From assembly GCA_036365515.1 (NCBI GenBank), contig CM070873.1, positions 171,431,104 through 171,495,103 on the forward strand: a stretch of 64,000 nucleotides of DNA, in the 5' to 3' direction. The translations under genes were made by a program, and so were the position numbers. This document shows, piece after piece, positions 20,651 to 31,495 of this stretch. Source of the DNA: Torymus aiolomorphi. Lineage: Eukaryota > Arthropoda > Insecta > Hymenoptera > Torymidae. Every line of letters begins with the position of its first letter. Positions within the stretch are counted from its first letter, which is position 1. The notes under the pieces were generated by a model. That model searched no databases. It was given only the letters and a program-made list of their open reading frames with translations, and was not told where the DNA came from.

Positions 20651-20668
20651 TGGGGGCCCCTCCTTAGA
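20651..20668 (+). promoter_or_regulatory. Candidate tRNA primer binding site
   Basis: TGGGGGCCCCTCC begins two bases after the 5' LTR, the usual position for priming by the CCA end of a tRNA. I did not assign the tRNA. Confidence 0.5.
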
Positions 20669-20710
20669 AAGGATTAGGCAGATAGTTTTTGTTTTGCGGG
20701 CTTGAATGAT

Positions 20711-22415
20711 ATGTCGGTAGCCAAGGAAGGTGACGATAGGCGTAATGAAGAAGCAGAGGCTATTCTGCTAAAACAGGCGTTAAAACTAAAAGCTAACTTA
20801 CCAGAGGGACAAACGCTAACAAATATTTTAGATTTCTTTAAAAGCCGTAACGAAAGCGGTTTTCTAGACGCGGAAGTGCAAACAAAGGATAAAAGAATAG
20901 AATCACTTATTGAAATTTTAACAGATCATGTTAGTAAAGACGATATAATAGAATGTTGTAAAAATAAATATTTAATTGAAGCGCTCGGAGATTTAATAAA
21001 TCAAAGAATCGATCCAAAATATATTATCGAATATATCACGGGGGCTGTAACGGCAAAATCGGAATTAATAATCAACAACATAAGTTTCGATAATCCAGAA
21101 ATTACGGCCGACAACACAAAATTTTATTCCATATTAAAAAACAATAAAACATCTTTACAAAAATCATCAGACGAGGAAAAAAATAAAATAAGTTCAGGAA
21201 ACGGCGAAAATTTTTTTTTTACTTAACGATCAGCTTAAATACAGCACACCATTTAATTCGGATACATATTTGATAAATCCAAAGTATAACTTGTCACAAA
21301 GGATGAATAATTTTTCCGGAAACAGTACCCTAGGGCAAGTTAGGCCGTTGTCAATTAAGGACGCGTTAGAATTAATTCCGAAATATAATGGAGTAAATAT
21401 TCCTTTAACACAATTTATACAAGGCTGTCGGGAAGCATGTAGCATTATCCCAGAACAATTTGAGGTAGATTTAGCAAAATTAATAAAATTACGTTTATAC
21501 GGCGAGGCACTAAAAAGTGCAGCAAAAAAGATATTTGAATCAATAAATGATATAGCGAATTTTTTCGACAATATTTTCGGTTCGGCTAAAACGTATCACC
21601 AACTACACGGGGAATTAGCTAGTGTAAAACAAAAACGCGATGAAAGCGTAGTAGTTTTTTCAAATAGAGTGCGTGCGATAGGACACGAAATTACTGAGTC
21701 AGAACATCGTGAGAAGAGATCTACGCGAGATTCTCAAAAAGCATTGGAAAAAGACTTGGTAAAATTTTTTATTCGAGGTTTACATTGGGTAATTAAAGCA
21801 CGCATGGGAGAAGCAAGAACTTTAGAAAAGGCCACTCCGGAAGCAATAGAAATCGAAAGGGACTTTGCGTGTTATGAGCCAGAAGAATTAAATGACACTA
21901 TTAAAATAATTACAGAAAAGAAAACTAATTCTTCAAGAGAAGATAAAATATATTTAGTGGATAGTAAAACTATAGAAATGTGTCAAATATGTAACAGAAG
22001 AGGTCATATTGCTTTAAACTGCTGGCAATACACAGGGAAACCATCAAACTTCCAAAATAGGCAACCATTACCTACCTGGGTGGACCCGCGAAGATTGGGT
22101 GCGCCGACACAATGGACACAGGATAGACCCGCGCAGGCTCCACGAAATACGGGGGACCAATATGTACAAAGACAGAACGCCACATTTTCAAATAATGAAC
22201 TAACGAAATTATTTTGTCGATATTGTAAAAAAGAGGGGCATGAAATAATAAACTGTCGAAAACTCGCATACAACAATAGTCAGAGAAATACACAAGTACA
22301 GGCGGGAAACAGTCAGAGTCCCCGTCAACAAGGCGCGAGACGGGAGACGGACTTAGTAAAGCGCCCAGACGAAAAGCAGAACAATCCGCAATCATCCAAA
22401 GACACGTTCGGTTAA
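20711..22415 (+). pseudogene. gag: Gag polyprotein of the dual-envelope element (frame change at a T10 run)
   Basis: The first ATG is at 20711 (an upstream TTG at 20702 is not a likely start). The first frame (to 21226) is a charged, helix-forming region of about 170 residues. The second frame is open through the same T10 run (21211-21220) and continues to 22415. It carries the capsid-type helical region, including a block near 21770-21870 that ends in an A-x-E-I-E-R motif, and two CCHC zinc knuckles, CQICNRRGHIALNC (about 21980) and CRYCKKEGHEIINC (about 22215). Gag assembles the particle and binds genomic RNA. The frame change exactly at a homopolymer could be a mutation, a sequencing error or slippage. 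The pol frame opens 34 bases before the gag stop, as expected for a -1 frameshift fusion. Confidence 0.85.
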
Positions 22416-25400
22416 GCGAAAATAGCAAATCACCAATAATTTCCTTTAGTAATACGAGTAATAACAGAGAAATGTTTTTAATATTAGATTCAGGCGCGGG
22501 ACCAAATCTGTTAAAAAAGAACAATTTAGCTGAAAAAACAGCAATTAATAAAAATGAAATTTTGGAATTGAAAGGCATAACAGACAGTAGCATTTTTACT
22601 TTAGGTAAAATAAAACTATATTTTTTTAAATTCGCCATTGAATTTCATATTGTGAATAACGATTTTCCAATAAACGAAGATGGATTACTAGGGAGTGATT
22701 TTTTCTCTCAGTTAGGAACAAAAATCGACTATGGAACTAAGCAACTGATCATTGGTGATTTGTCTATTCCGTTCTATGAAAAAAATGAAAAAACTTTAGT
22801 AAATTCTAGTAAACGCATTAATTACGTACACAAAGTAGACCAGAATGATACAGCGGAGGAAGTATACTCGGAAATTATAAAACATAAAAATAGGAGTGAA
22901 AAGAAAACTGAAGATACGGCTGAAGCTATAAAAAAAATTCTAAGTCAGAATAAAGAGGAAGTTTTTCGACTCATAAATTTTCCCGTGGAACCCCAAACTC
23001 CAACACAGGTCAAAAGTAACTTTATCGAAATAAGAACGGTCACCAGCAACCGGGAGCAAGCTAAACTTGAAACAGAAGAGATTTTAAGTTTACATAATAT
23101 AAAAGAAATAAATTTTGCAAATCAAAATGTCACATTAAAATTGGACTCTTATAAAAATTTAAAAATAATTATTGGAGTTAGCTCAAACGCTGACGAAAAT
23201 CTCCACTTGAGAAATGTGAAATTTAGTTTGTTAAATTCAAACGAAAATTCGAAAATAAATTCTACTTTTAGATCAAATTCAAATGAAAATTCTAAATCAA
23301 ATTCTACTTTTATATCAAATTCTAATGAAGACATTAATTTATTAAATTCAAAAGAAAATCACAAAGTAAATCAAAATTCTAACTCAGTTACAAACTCTTG
23401 TCAAAATCCTAATGCAAGAACAAATTCTTGTCAAAATTCTAACTCAATCATAAATTCTTATCAAAATTCTAACTTGAATAAAAATTCTTGTCAAAATCCT
23501 AACTCAAGTACAAACTCTTGTCAAAATCTCAATACAAGTACAAATTCTTGTAAAAACGCTAACCCAATTACAAATTCTTATCAAAATTTTAACTTAAATG
23601 CAAATTCTTGTCAAAATTCTAACTCAATTGCGAATTTTTATCAAAATCCTAACTCGAGTGCGAACTCTAATAAAAATCCTAGCTCAAATCCAAATTCTAA
23701 TAAAAATTTTTCAAATTCAAAAGAAAATTTGAAATCAAACTCTAAAGAAAATTTTTCGTCTTGGATTAAAACAAACTCGAGTGCAAACGAAAATTCGAAA
23801 AGAAATTCAGAACAAAATAAAAATTCTAACTCAAAAGGGAAAGAGGAATCAAGTTTGGATATAAATGCTAAATTAAATTCTGGAGATAATTCTAAGAAAA
23901 AGAAAGACAAAGCAAATTTTAATACAAGTAACAATCAAGGAATTAATGAGGAGTTCATTTTTGAAAGATTGATAATGTTACAAAAGTTACTCAATCAAAG
24001 CCAAGCAAATTACAGTATTTTGTATGATAATGCCGAAGATATAGAAATATTAATTGAAATATTGTTGAAGATAATAAATAAGAATGAGTTTTTTAACGAG
24101 CACTACAAAATGTTTCGCGATTTAAAAACGCATTTTGAGCTCAGATCATTCGACGACTCATCGTGCACATATCTGATTGATGATTGTTTAGAAGTGATAG
24201 AAAAGTGGAAAAAACTTCTTAAAGGGAAATCTACAAATTCAAAAATTGAGAAACATGTAATTTGTCGGGTAGAAAGAGTTTTGTCAAATGAACGCGTCGG
24301 TCAGATTAAATCTTTATTACGTTTTGAACATTTGCTGTCAGAAGAGCGTACAGAGATAACAAAATTAATAGAAAGATTTAGCGATATTTTTCACATTCCG
24401 GGTGAAAAATTAACGGCTACACCTATATTAAAATTAACTATCCCAACCATAGATGAAGTGCCAGTTACTTCAAAACAGTTTCGATTGCCACCAGTGCATA
24501 AAAACGAGATAGAAAGACAAGTTGCAGAGTTATTGGCAAATGGCATAATTGAGCCTTCTACATCTTCATACTCTAGTCCTTGTTTTTTAGTACCAAAGAA
24601 AGAAGATATACATGGCAATAGAAAGTACAGAATGGTAATTGATTATCGAAAATTAAACGAAAAAACACTCGATGATCAATTTCCTCTTCCAAATATTAAC
24701 GAAATACTTGACCAGTTGGGAGGATCAAAATACTTCTCTGTGTTCGATCTCGCATCAGGCTACCATCAGTTAGAAATCGATGAGCGCGACCGCCACAAAA
24801 CAGCTTTTGTGACAAATGGTGGGCTCTATCACTTTAATCGAGGTAGTTTTGGGCTAAGAACTATGCCGGCGACATTTTCAAGAGCACTATCTATAGCGCT
24901 CGCGGGTTTAGTTAATAAGGAATTATTTTGTTTTATTGACGATATAATTGTTTACTCACGCACGTTTGCTGAACACATACAAAGATTAGAAAGATTATTC
25001 ATCAGATTACGAAAGGCGGTATTAAAAGTACAACCGGAAAAATGTGAATTTTTCAAAAAGAAGTAACTTATTTAGGGCATTTAATAAGCGCAGAGGGCGT
25101 AAGGCCAGATCCAAGGAAGCTGGAAGCTGTTCGGAATTATCCAGTGCCAAAAAACGCAAAAAATATTAAACAATTTTTAGGTTTAGCAGGCTATTACAGA
25201 CGCTTCATTCATCAATTTTCAAAAATAGCTAAACCTCTCACAAACTTATTAAAAAAAGAAATGGAATTTAAATGGACCGATGATACGCAGTATGCTTTTG
25301 AAATTCTACGTGATAAATTATGTAAAGAACCTATATTAGCTTTTCCAAATTTTGAACTACCTTTTAACCTAACTACAGACGCATCGGGTTATGCGATAGG

Positions 25401-27641
25401 AGGAATTTTATCTCAGGGTAAAATAGGCTATGATCAACCAGTTGCATATGTCTCACGTGTGTTATCAGAGGTAGAGGGAAGATGGGATACATTCAATAAA
25501 GAGGGACTAGCGTTGGTATTTTCTATAAAACATTTTAGACCTTATCTTTTTGGGAGAAAATTCTATGTAATTACTGACCATCGCCCTCTAGTATGGATGC
25601 AGACACATAAAGATCCAAATTCACGTGTTATGAGGTGGCGTTTAACACTGGCCGAATATGATTTTGAAGTGATATACAGACCAGGGAGAATGAATGTAGC
25701 GGATGCTCTCTCTCGAAATCCGGTGGATCGAGTGTTAATTGTCACAAGAAGTGCTGCGCTGGCTGAAAAACTAAAAGAGCAAGAGCAAGAAAAAGAGGCG
25801 GTCACCGAACAAACGGGGGAGGAGTGCGTTCATAATATGGTCACGAGGGGACGCATAGCCCGTGAGCGGAACAAAGAAAACATTGAAGCAGAAAAGAAAA
25901 AACTGCCGAAAAACGATAAAAATAAATGCGTAATAGAAAAGGAAAAGGTCAGCGGTAGAGACGCACAACATATTACCGCATCAGCGGGAACCGAAGGCGA
26001 GGAAGACAATAGCATACTGAACGAAACACGAAGTAGGGGTGACCCACAGACCAACATGAATAAGAGTAACCTTCTCTCGGAGGAAGAGGAGAGAGACAAA
26101 CTATCGAAAGAAAACGGGGAGATGGAAGATGAAATTATGTTGGAAAATTTAAACCCGACTCATTCAACTACTTTCTGCCGTGAAAAATTATTTATGAGAA
26201 AAGATAATTATTTGTATTTTGTTACATCCGAAGGTGAAGCATGCGACGACGGTGCCATGCAATTAAAATTACAGAACAAGCTCCCACGTTTTAAAAATTT
26301 AACAATAGGAATACCAGAAGTTATAAAAACAAATTCTAAAATACACATAGTCATGCCACTACGTACGCAAAACAGAGTAGGCTTGAGCATAATAAACAAT
26401 AATTTAAGTTTGCTTTGTACTAATTTACTACCAATCTTAAACAAAATCGACGCGCGGTCGATAAGTATAGCAAAAACGGAAATAATAGAAAATTTAGAAT
26501 GGGAACAAGTAATAAGAAAATTAAGAGATCCATTTTCTAAGAGTACCATCAAACTGGTAGTGTGTTTAGGGATAGTCAGGTATCCTCCCCTCGAGGAAAG
26601 GGACCCCATTATGCAAGAAGCACACAGCTCGGTAATAGGCGGACATAGGGGAGTTACTAAGACATACAAAAGAATTAAACAAGCTTACAACTGGGAAAAT
26701 TTAAAAGAAGATGTACAGGATTTTATTCGAAAATGTGTGCAGTGTCAATTAAAAAAATTAGTCAGGGTAAAAACACGTGTGCCAATGATTATTACTAACT
26801 CTGGGGCACATGCATTAGTATGGATATTGTAGGGCCATTGCCTAGATCTAATAAAGGCAATGAGTATATATTAACCTTCCAAGATTTATTTACAAAATTT
26901 GCAATAGCGGAACCATTAGCACAAACTACAGCAATAGACGTTTTAAACAGTCTAATTAAGAGGGTCATATGTGTGTTCGGGGCACCGCGAGTTATTTTAA
27001 CGGATCAGGGCACTAATTTTATGAGCAAATTAATGAAACGAGTGGCAAAAAGATTTAGAATCAAACAAGTCAACACTACGGCTTTTCATCCACAAACAAA
27101 TGGGTCCTTGGAGAGATCACATTCAAGTCTTATCGAGTTTTTAAAATTTTTTGTGCAAGAAAATAAGTCGGATTGGGATGACTATATAGAGTTAGCAACA
27201 TTTAATTTTAACACAGGCATAAGTGAGGCAACATGGCACTCACCTTTCGAATTAGTATTTGGTCGTTTAGCTCGAACGCCAGGTAGTGAGCCGATAGAAA
27301 GTGAGGATCTAGCGCCTACTTATAAGGGCTATATGGAAACTCTCATAACACGAATAAACTACTTGCAAAATATAGCAAGAGAAAATTTATTGCGAGCCAA
27401 AATAAGATCAAAAAAATACTATGACAGAAAAGTAAATCATTTAACATTAAAAATTGGGGACTACGTGTGGTTGCAAAAGGGACCGAAACCACACAAATTT
27501 GATAGTCAATATACGGGGCCGTATTTAGTTTTAGACGTTTCTGTAAATGGAAATGTGAGGATACAATTAAGTAGTACTAAAAGTAAAATAGTGCACATTA
27601 ATCGCCTGCGCAAATCACATGTAGAGCAAAAACAAGCTTAA
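22382..27641 (+). pseudogene. pol: Pol polyprotein: protease, RT, RNase H, integrase (two frameshifts)
   Basis: The pol frame overlaps the end of gag; its first ATG is at 22472. LDSGAG close to that ATG is the aspartic-protease active site. An Asn/Ser-rich spacer (about 23240-23830) follows. RT begins near 24400, with LVPKK, MVIDYRKLN, VFDLASGYHQ and the catalytic FIDDIIVYS (near 24930). A one-base loss in an A-rich run at about 25060 changes frame. RNase H follows (TTDASGYAIGG, near 25375), then the integrase zinc finger (GGHRGVTKTY...CVQCQ, 26640-26750). A second one-base change near 26815 precedes the integrase core, whose D, D and E residues (in MDIVGP, LTDQGTNF and NGSLERSH) show DD35E spacing. 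The order RT-RH-IN is Ty3/Gypsy. The enzyme set copies and integrates the element. Confidence 0.92.
23370..23715 (+). repeat. 30-bp coding minisatellite in pol (Asn/Ser/Cys/Gln decapeptide repeats)
   Basis: Eleven or so decapeptide units of the form N-S-(C/Y)-Q-N-x-N-x-x-x lie between protease and RT, within a wider Asn/Ser/Lys-rich stretch. The reading frame stays open through all units. Confidence 0.85.
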
Positions 27642-28054
27642 ATCGTTGCTTTAACATACCTAATCCTACGCTTGCTTTCTAAGTTACATTATATATAAAT
27701 AAGGATAATAAGCACGATTTCTTTGATAATGGCACGTTGTAGTAGGTTAATATTTACTACGCAAAATATATTATTATAACTATAAAAATATTATTATAAC
27801 TGTAAATATAACGCAAAATATATTATAACTAATAAATAGCAAAAATGCGAAAAAGAGAAAACTAGTAATACTATTAATTTTATTATTTTAAACCAACTAT
27901 TATTTTTTTTTTTTTAAGTCAATTTTGATATATGTTACTGTTTTAACATTAGTGCAGTTTCTATGATGTTCTCTTTTTCTTTATGATAAATAGAGCATTT
28001 TTGCCATTTTCTTTTCTTGAAATCAAAAAGATTAATACTTTGTAATGTTTGCAG
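27642..28054 (+). other. Pol-env spacer
   Basis: An AT-rich non-coding stretch with short ATTATTATAACTAT repeats at 27770-27830 and pyrimidine runs at 27904-27917 and 27970-27980. It ends in TTTGCAG immediately before the env1 ATG, a good splice acceptor. Confidence 0.6.
28048..28054 (+). promoter_or_regulatory. Splice acceptor for env1
   Basis: TTTGCAG abuts the ATG at 28055, which suggests a spliced env mRNA as in errantiviruses and retroviruses. Confidence 0.5.
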
Positions 28055-30112
28055 ATGAAAATCGTTTTTTGTGTACTAGCGTTGCTGCTAACATCAAAAA
28101 CAGTTAATACCATAATTGGTTACGACTGCTCTCAGCAAGTCTCGAACCTCACCACATTTTCATTAATAAACGTCGGGGAATGTGACATAGCGGAGCCCGT
28201 GGTCAATACTACCAAGGTTTATGTTAGATTATTACAATTGAACGATTTCGGAAGCACTCATGTAAGACTATGTAAGGTAGAAATTAAGCGTTCAGTTACA
28301 TATTGTGGGGCATTCTCGCATCGAAAAGACAAGAATAGGGGGGAAGTTAAGTTTCTAGACGAAATTACTAATGAAGAATGTCGGCGAATGCATGTGCATC
28401 GCAGCCATAGAGTTCGCGACGAGCTTATCTCAAATTTAAAACATAATGGGACTATCGTTTATCCAATGACTTTTGTGGGGAAAATAGATCAGGCGGGAGA
28501 TTGTAGTAATCCAGGTACATACTCCGACCCGTATGGAGTATTCGATGATGCGGTAGTCATGGGTTATGTCACAATAACCTTACAAGATTATTATACTCCT
28601 GTGAATTTAAATGCTAATGAGGTATGTATAGATATTGAAGCAGGGTACGCTTTCTGGGAACCATTACCGGTGTCATCATGCAAAGAACATAAGTATTCAG
28701 AATTATACGCGGGGTATGTAAATAAAATAATAGAGGAAGGAAATGAGAGACATCCAGTTTATGTAATGGAGTCAAGCGAAATAACTTTTGCATTTACGGC
28801 AGTCGGTACTATTTCAGTTTGCTCATATGACTTAATACGCACAGAACATCCTAAATTATTTTTCTTTGAGGGTCCTGCTATAGAAGCATTTGGAAAAATT
28901 AAACATCCTACAGTACATAACTTGAATATTTTTGCATATGTTAATTCTAAATTTGTTTATGTCGAAAAACACATAAAAGGGGAATTAAAGCGCTTATATC
29001 GAGATTTAATTATGCAAAAATGCGAATTAGAAAAAAGAGTTATAGCGAACGCATTAAGTATCGCAAGTACCGAACCAGATCTGTTCGCCTATCAAATAAT
29101 GAAAAAAAGTGGTTATATGGGTTTGGTAGCGGGGGAAGTAGTTCATTTAATGGAATGTGTGCAAATAGATGTTCAAAGACGAGAAACACCAAGGTGCTAT
29201 CAAGAGTTGCCTGTAGTAAAAGACGAAAAAAATTATTTTTTATCTCCTAAAACACATATTTTAAAGCAATACGGTACTGAAACTACTTGCAACCCATTGA
29301 TCCCACCTATGTTTCTACTAGGCGAAGATTGGTACACGGTACTGCCTCATGGTACCACAAAAGGAATTAAACCCGCTATCTTCAAACCAGCCACAAAAAA
29401 CAATTGAAATTATACTGAACCTCTCGAATTAGCAAAAAGCGGTATTTACACACAGTCAGACATACAAGCGTTAAGACATCATTTAATGTTTCCAGTCGAG
29501 CGAGGTGCAATGTTGAATTCTTTAGCCATGGGTATGTTAGGCAGATCAACGGACAAAAATGGTATGTCTATAGCACGCTTGTTCGATGAGGAAGCATTAA
29601 CTGCACTTGCGACCGATACATGGAAAAAAATATGGGGTCAATTTCTATCTTTCGGTTCTATAAGTGCAGGAATAATAGGAATAATTATGATAGATCGTGT
29701 AATAAAATTTTTAATTGATACAATTCTGCATGGATATGCATTATATAGTTTATATGGCTGGTCAATTCATATTATAGGAGCCATTTGGAATTCGGTAACG
29801 CAATTGCTATTGCACACTGCACGGCATAAGCCCACTCGAAAGGAAGAAAAGAAGCGGGCTCAAGAAGAATATAGCTCTGTAAAAAAACCACCGAGCGCTC
29901 CACCAACAACACCACTAGCCCCGCCTCCGTCATTTTCTGATTTTTCGAAATTTCAAAGCCAGCACGCGGTGGTGCAGGTTCCGGCGAGAGGGGAGGGAGT
30001 ACAAGTAAACTGTACTACTCCAACAATACCAAGAATTTATCCAACTTTAGCAACTGACCCAGATATCCCATCCTTACCACCGCGGAATAATCGTACAAAT
30101 GACGATGAATAA
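28055..30112 (+). pseudogene. env1: Envelope 1: chuvirus-glycoprotein-like (one in-frame stop)
   Basis: The ATG at 28055 directly follows a splice acceptor. A signal peptide of about 19 residues leads into a Cys-rich ectodomain that starts with a GYDC block and contains NVGECDI, QLLQLNDF, VTYCGAFSH and SDPYGVFDDA. This spacing of Cys and aromatic blocks is what I associate with glycoproteins of chuviruses (Chuviridae, negative-strand RNA viruses of arthropods), not with errantivirus Env. A single TGA at 29405-29407 interrupts the frame, which then stays open to 30112. The second part carries a strongly hydrophobic region (about 29635-29815) and a Pro-rich, charged tail (from about 29830). Glycoproteins of this kind mediate attachment and membrane fusion. 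Capture of chuvirus glycoproteins by LTR elements is known for BEL/Pao elements in mosquitoes, but here the carrier is Gypsy-like. Confidence 0.7.
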
Positions 30113-30319
30113 TTCATTAAAGTAAATAAATAATAAGAAATTAGATTAATGGTAGCGCTTATGTAAATCTATTAAATGTAATTTTGTTTAATTCTTTTGT
30201 AATAATAGTTTAATAAAGAAAAGAAGAGGGTAATTACCGTAGTAATAAGTAGATTGAGCCGTCTTGTAAGCAAGATTTTTTCATTTTTATTACTTTTGTT
30301 TTTATTTTCATAAAGGAAA
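30113..30319 (+). other. Spacer between env1 and the second gag-like gene
   Basis: AT-rich, non-coding, ending in a long pyrimidine tract (30270-30312) and CATAAAG, a plausible splice acceptor just before the ATG at 30320. Confidence 0.5.
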
Positions 30320-30697
30320 ATGCCTCTAACTCCCTCCGAAAAACATAACATGTTTTCTAATCTAATGACTTTAAGAATGAAACTTGCATGGGCAGCTCAA
30401 AGAAGTGATGAGGATTTTTATGAATTTTGCGGTAGAATGGAAAAAATGTTGCATGAATACAACAATTTAGGAAAAATATCGCAGGTTGAGTTTAGGGAGG
30501 TATGCGATTCCTCGTTAGTTAGAGAAAAAATGGCTATCGAAACATTTTTACGCGGACTGCGTCCGGAGATTAAGCGTTATATATTTAAACCGCACATTTA
30601 CGTTTCTCTCCATCAAGCGATGGGACACGCGAAACGCATTCATTCCAGTTTAGAAGACTTACGAAAAATTAAACATAGATATTCCATACATCTTTGA
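30320..30697 (+). CDS. Second, divergent Gag capsid-domain gene (accessory)
   Basis: An intact 125-residue frame follows a pyrimidine-rich acceptor-like sequence. It aligns with the capsid C-terminal region of the element's own Gag (about 21600-21870): L.(M)KLA..., a DE.F..F..R block, REK-A-ETFLRGLRPEIK against LEKDLVKFFIRGL, and an end in A...A..I. No zinc knuckle and no N-terminal region are present. Sequence identity is low, so this is not a recent internal duplication. It could come from another Gypsy lineage by recombination, or serve as a Gag-like modifier of assembly, as captured Gag domains sometimes do. The role is inference. The homology to the Gag region is seen in the sequence. 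Confidence 0.65.
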   Translation: MPLTPSEKHNMFSNLMTLRMKLAWAAQRSDEDFYEFCGRMEKMLHEYNNLGKISQVEFREVCDSSLVREKMAIETFLRGLRPEIKRYIFKPHIYVSLHQAMGHAKRIHSSLEDLRKIKHRYSIHL

Positions 30698-30723
30698 TTA
30701 ACATTATCATTTATCCGCTATTT

Positions 30724-30749
30724 TCTTTATTTTTTCTTTCTTCTTTAGT
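30724..30749 (+). promoter_or_regulatory. Pyrimidine tract and splice-acceptor-like TTTAG before the Cys-rich gene
   Basis: A tract of C and T interrupted by one A ends in TTCTTTAG, about 30 bases before the ATG at 30778. It falls in an open frame that would otherwise start at a TTG, so the ATG at 30778 is the better start. Confidence 0.45.
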
Positions 30750-30777
30750 TACTTTTAACCCATCACCTCTAAAAAGA

Positions 30778-31455
30778 ATGGAAGGAGCCAACTACAATGA
30801 GATACCACTAAGGAACCGCGAATTAGTATATTATGAACATGTGGAAGCAAGAATATGTCTCTATTGCTACAAGTTCAGAATTGGACCATACACTCGCATC
30901 TTGTACAATCAAGTAGTGGTACGGGCTACCATTGCCACATGCATAAAAATCAACGTAAAAATATGTTCACTATGTCGCATCCCAATAACTTTTCTGAAAC
31001 AAAACATAAAACAAACATTTGTAAATAAAGGGAGATAGGATGTAGAGATACAAGGCTGCGCGATAGAAAAAATTAAGGGTTTAAAGATTCCAGAAGGAAA
31101 CGCGGTGGTTGCATTTTTAAGCGATGATATGGTGGATACTGCCAACACTACCTTATTTAATTTTGTACGTCACCAGCTTGGCGAAAATTTATATGAACTA
31201 CCACCGGGGCGAGAAGCATCCATATCTAATAAGAGGAAACGCGGAGAATATAGAATGCAGGAGAGAGAGATTATTACGGATAGGCAGAGTACTCGAAACC
31301 ATGCAGTTATAAGCCCGTTAGAAGAACTCAATATCCCTGACGAGGATATATTAAATGAAATAATAAGAGCTTTAGAAAATGCCTCAGAGTCAATGGAACC
31401 CCCAACTTGCGACCTTTCCACGACACATAAACGCCCTCGAGAGAGTACTGAGTAA
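30778..31455 (+). pseudogene. Cys-rich accessory protein of unknown function (one in-frame TAG)
   Basis: From the ATG at 30778 a single frame runs to 31455, interrupted only by a TAG at 31036-31038. The first part has paired cysteines, CLYC and CSLC, with a further Cys between, suggesting a zinc-binding fold. The second part has an acidic-hydrophobic stretch, a basic NKRKRGE cluster that could act as a nuclear localisation signal, and an acidic Ser/Thr-rich tail ending in a basic KRPRE. It has no signal peptide or membrane segment. It is nested between the second gag-like gene and env2. I recognise no family. A regulatory protein, as in complex retroviruses, is one possibility but is not supported beyond position and composition. 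The stop may be a mutation or a readthrough site. Confidence 0.45.
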
Positions 31456-31470
31456 AACATAATATGCAAT

Positions 31471-31494
31471 CATTTTTTATTTTTTCTTTTTAAG
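31471..31494 (+). promoter_or_regulatory. Splice acceptor for env2
   Basis: A T-rich pyrimidine tract ends in TTTTTAAG one base before the ATG at 31496. Confidence 0.45.
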
Positions 31495-31495
31495 A

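Noticed and set aside
23370..23715. CRISPR-like regular repeats
   Set aside because: The 30-bp units have no spacers, keep a coding frame inside pol, and the genome is eukaryotic.
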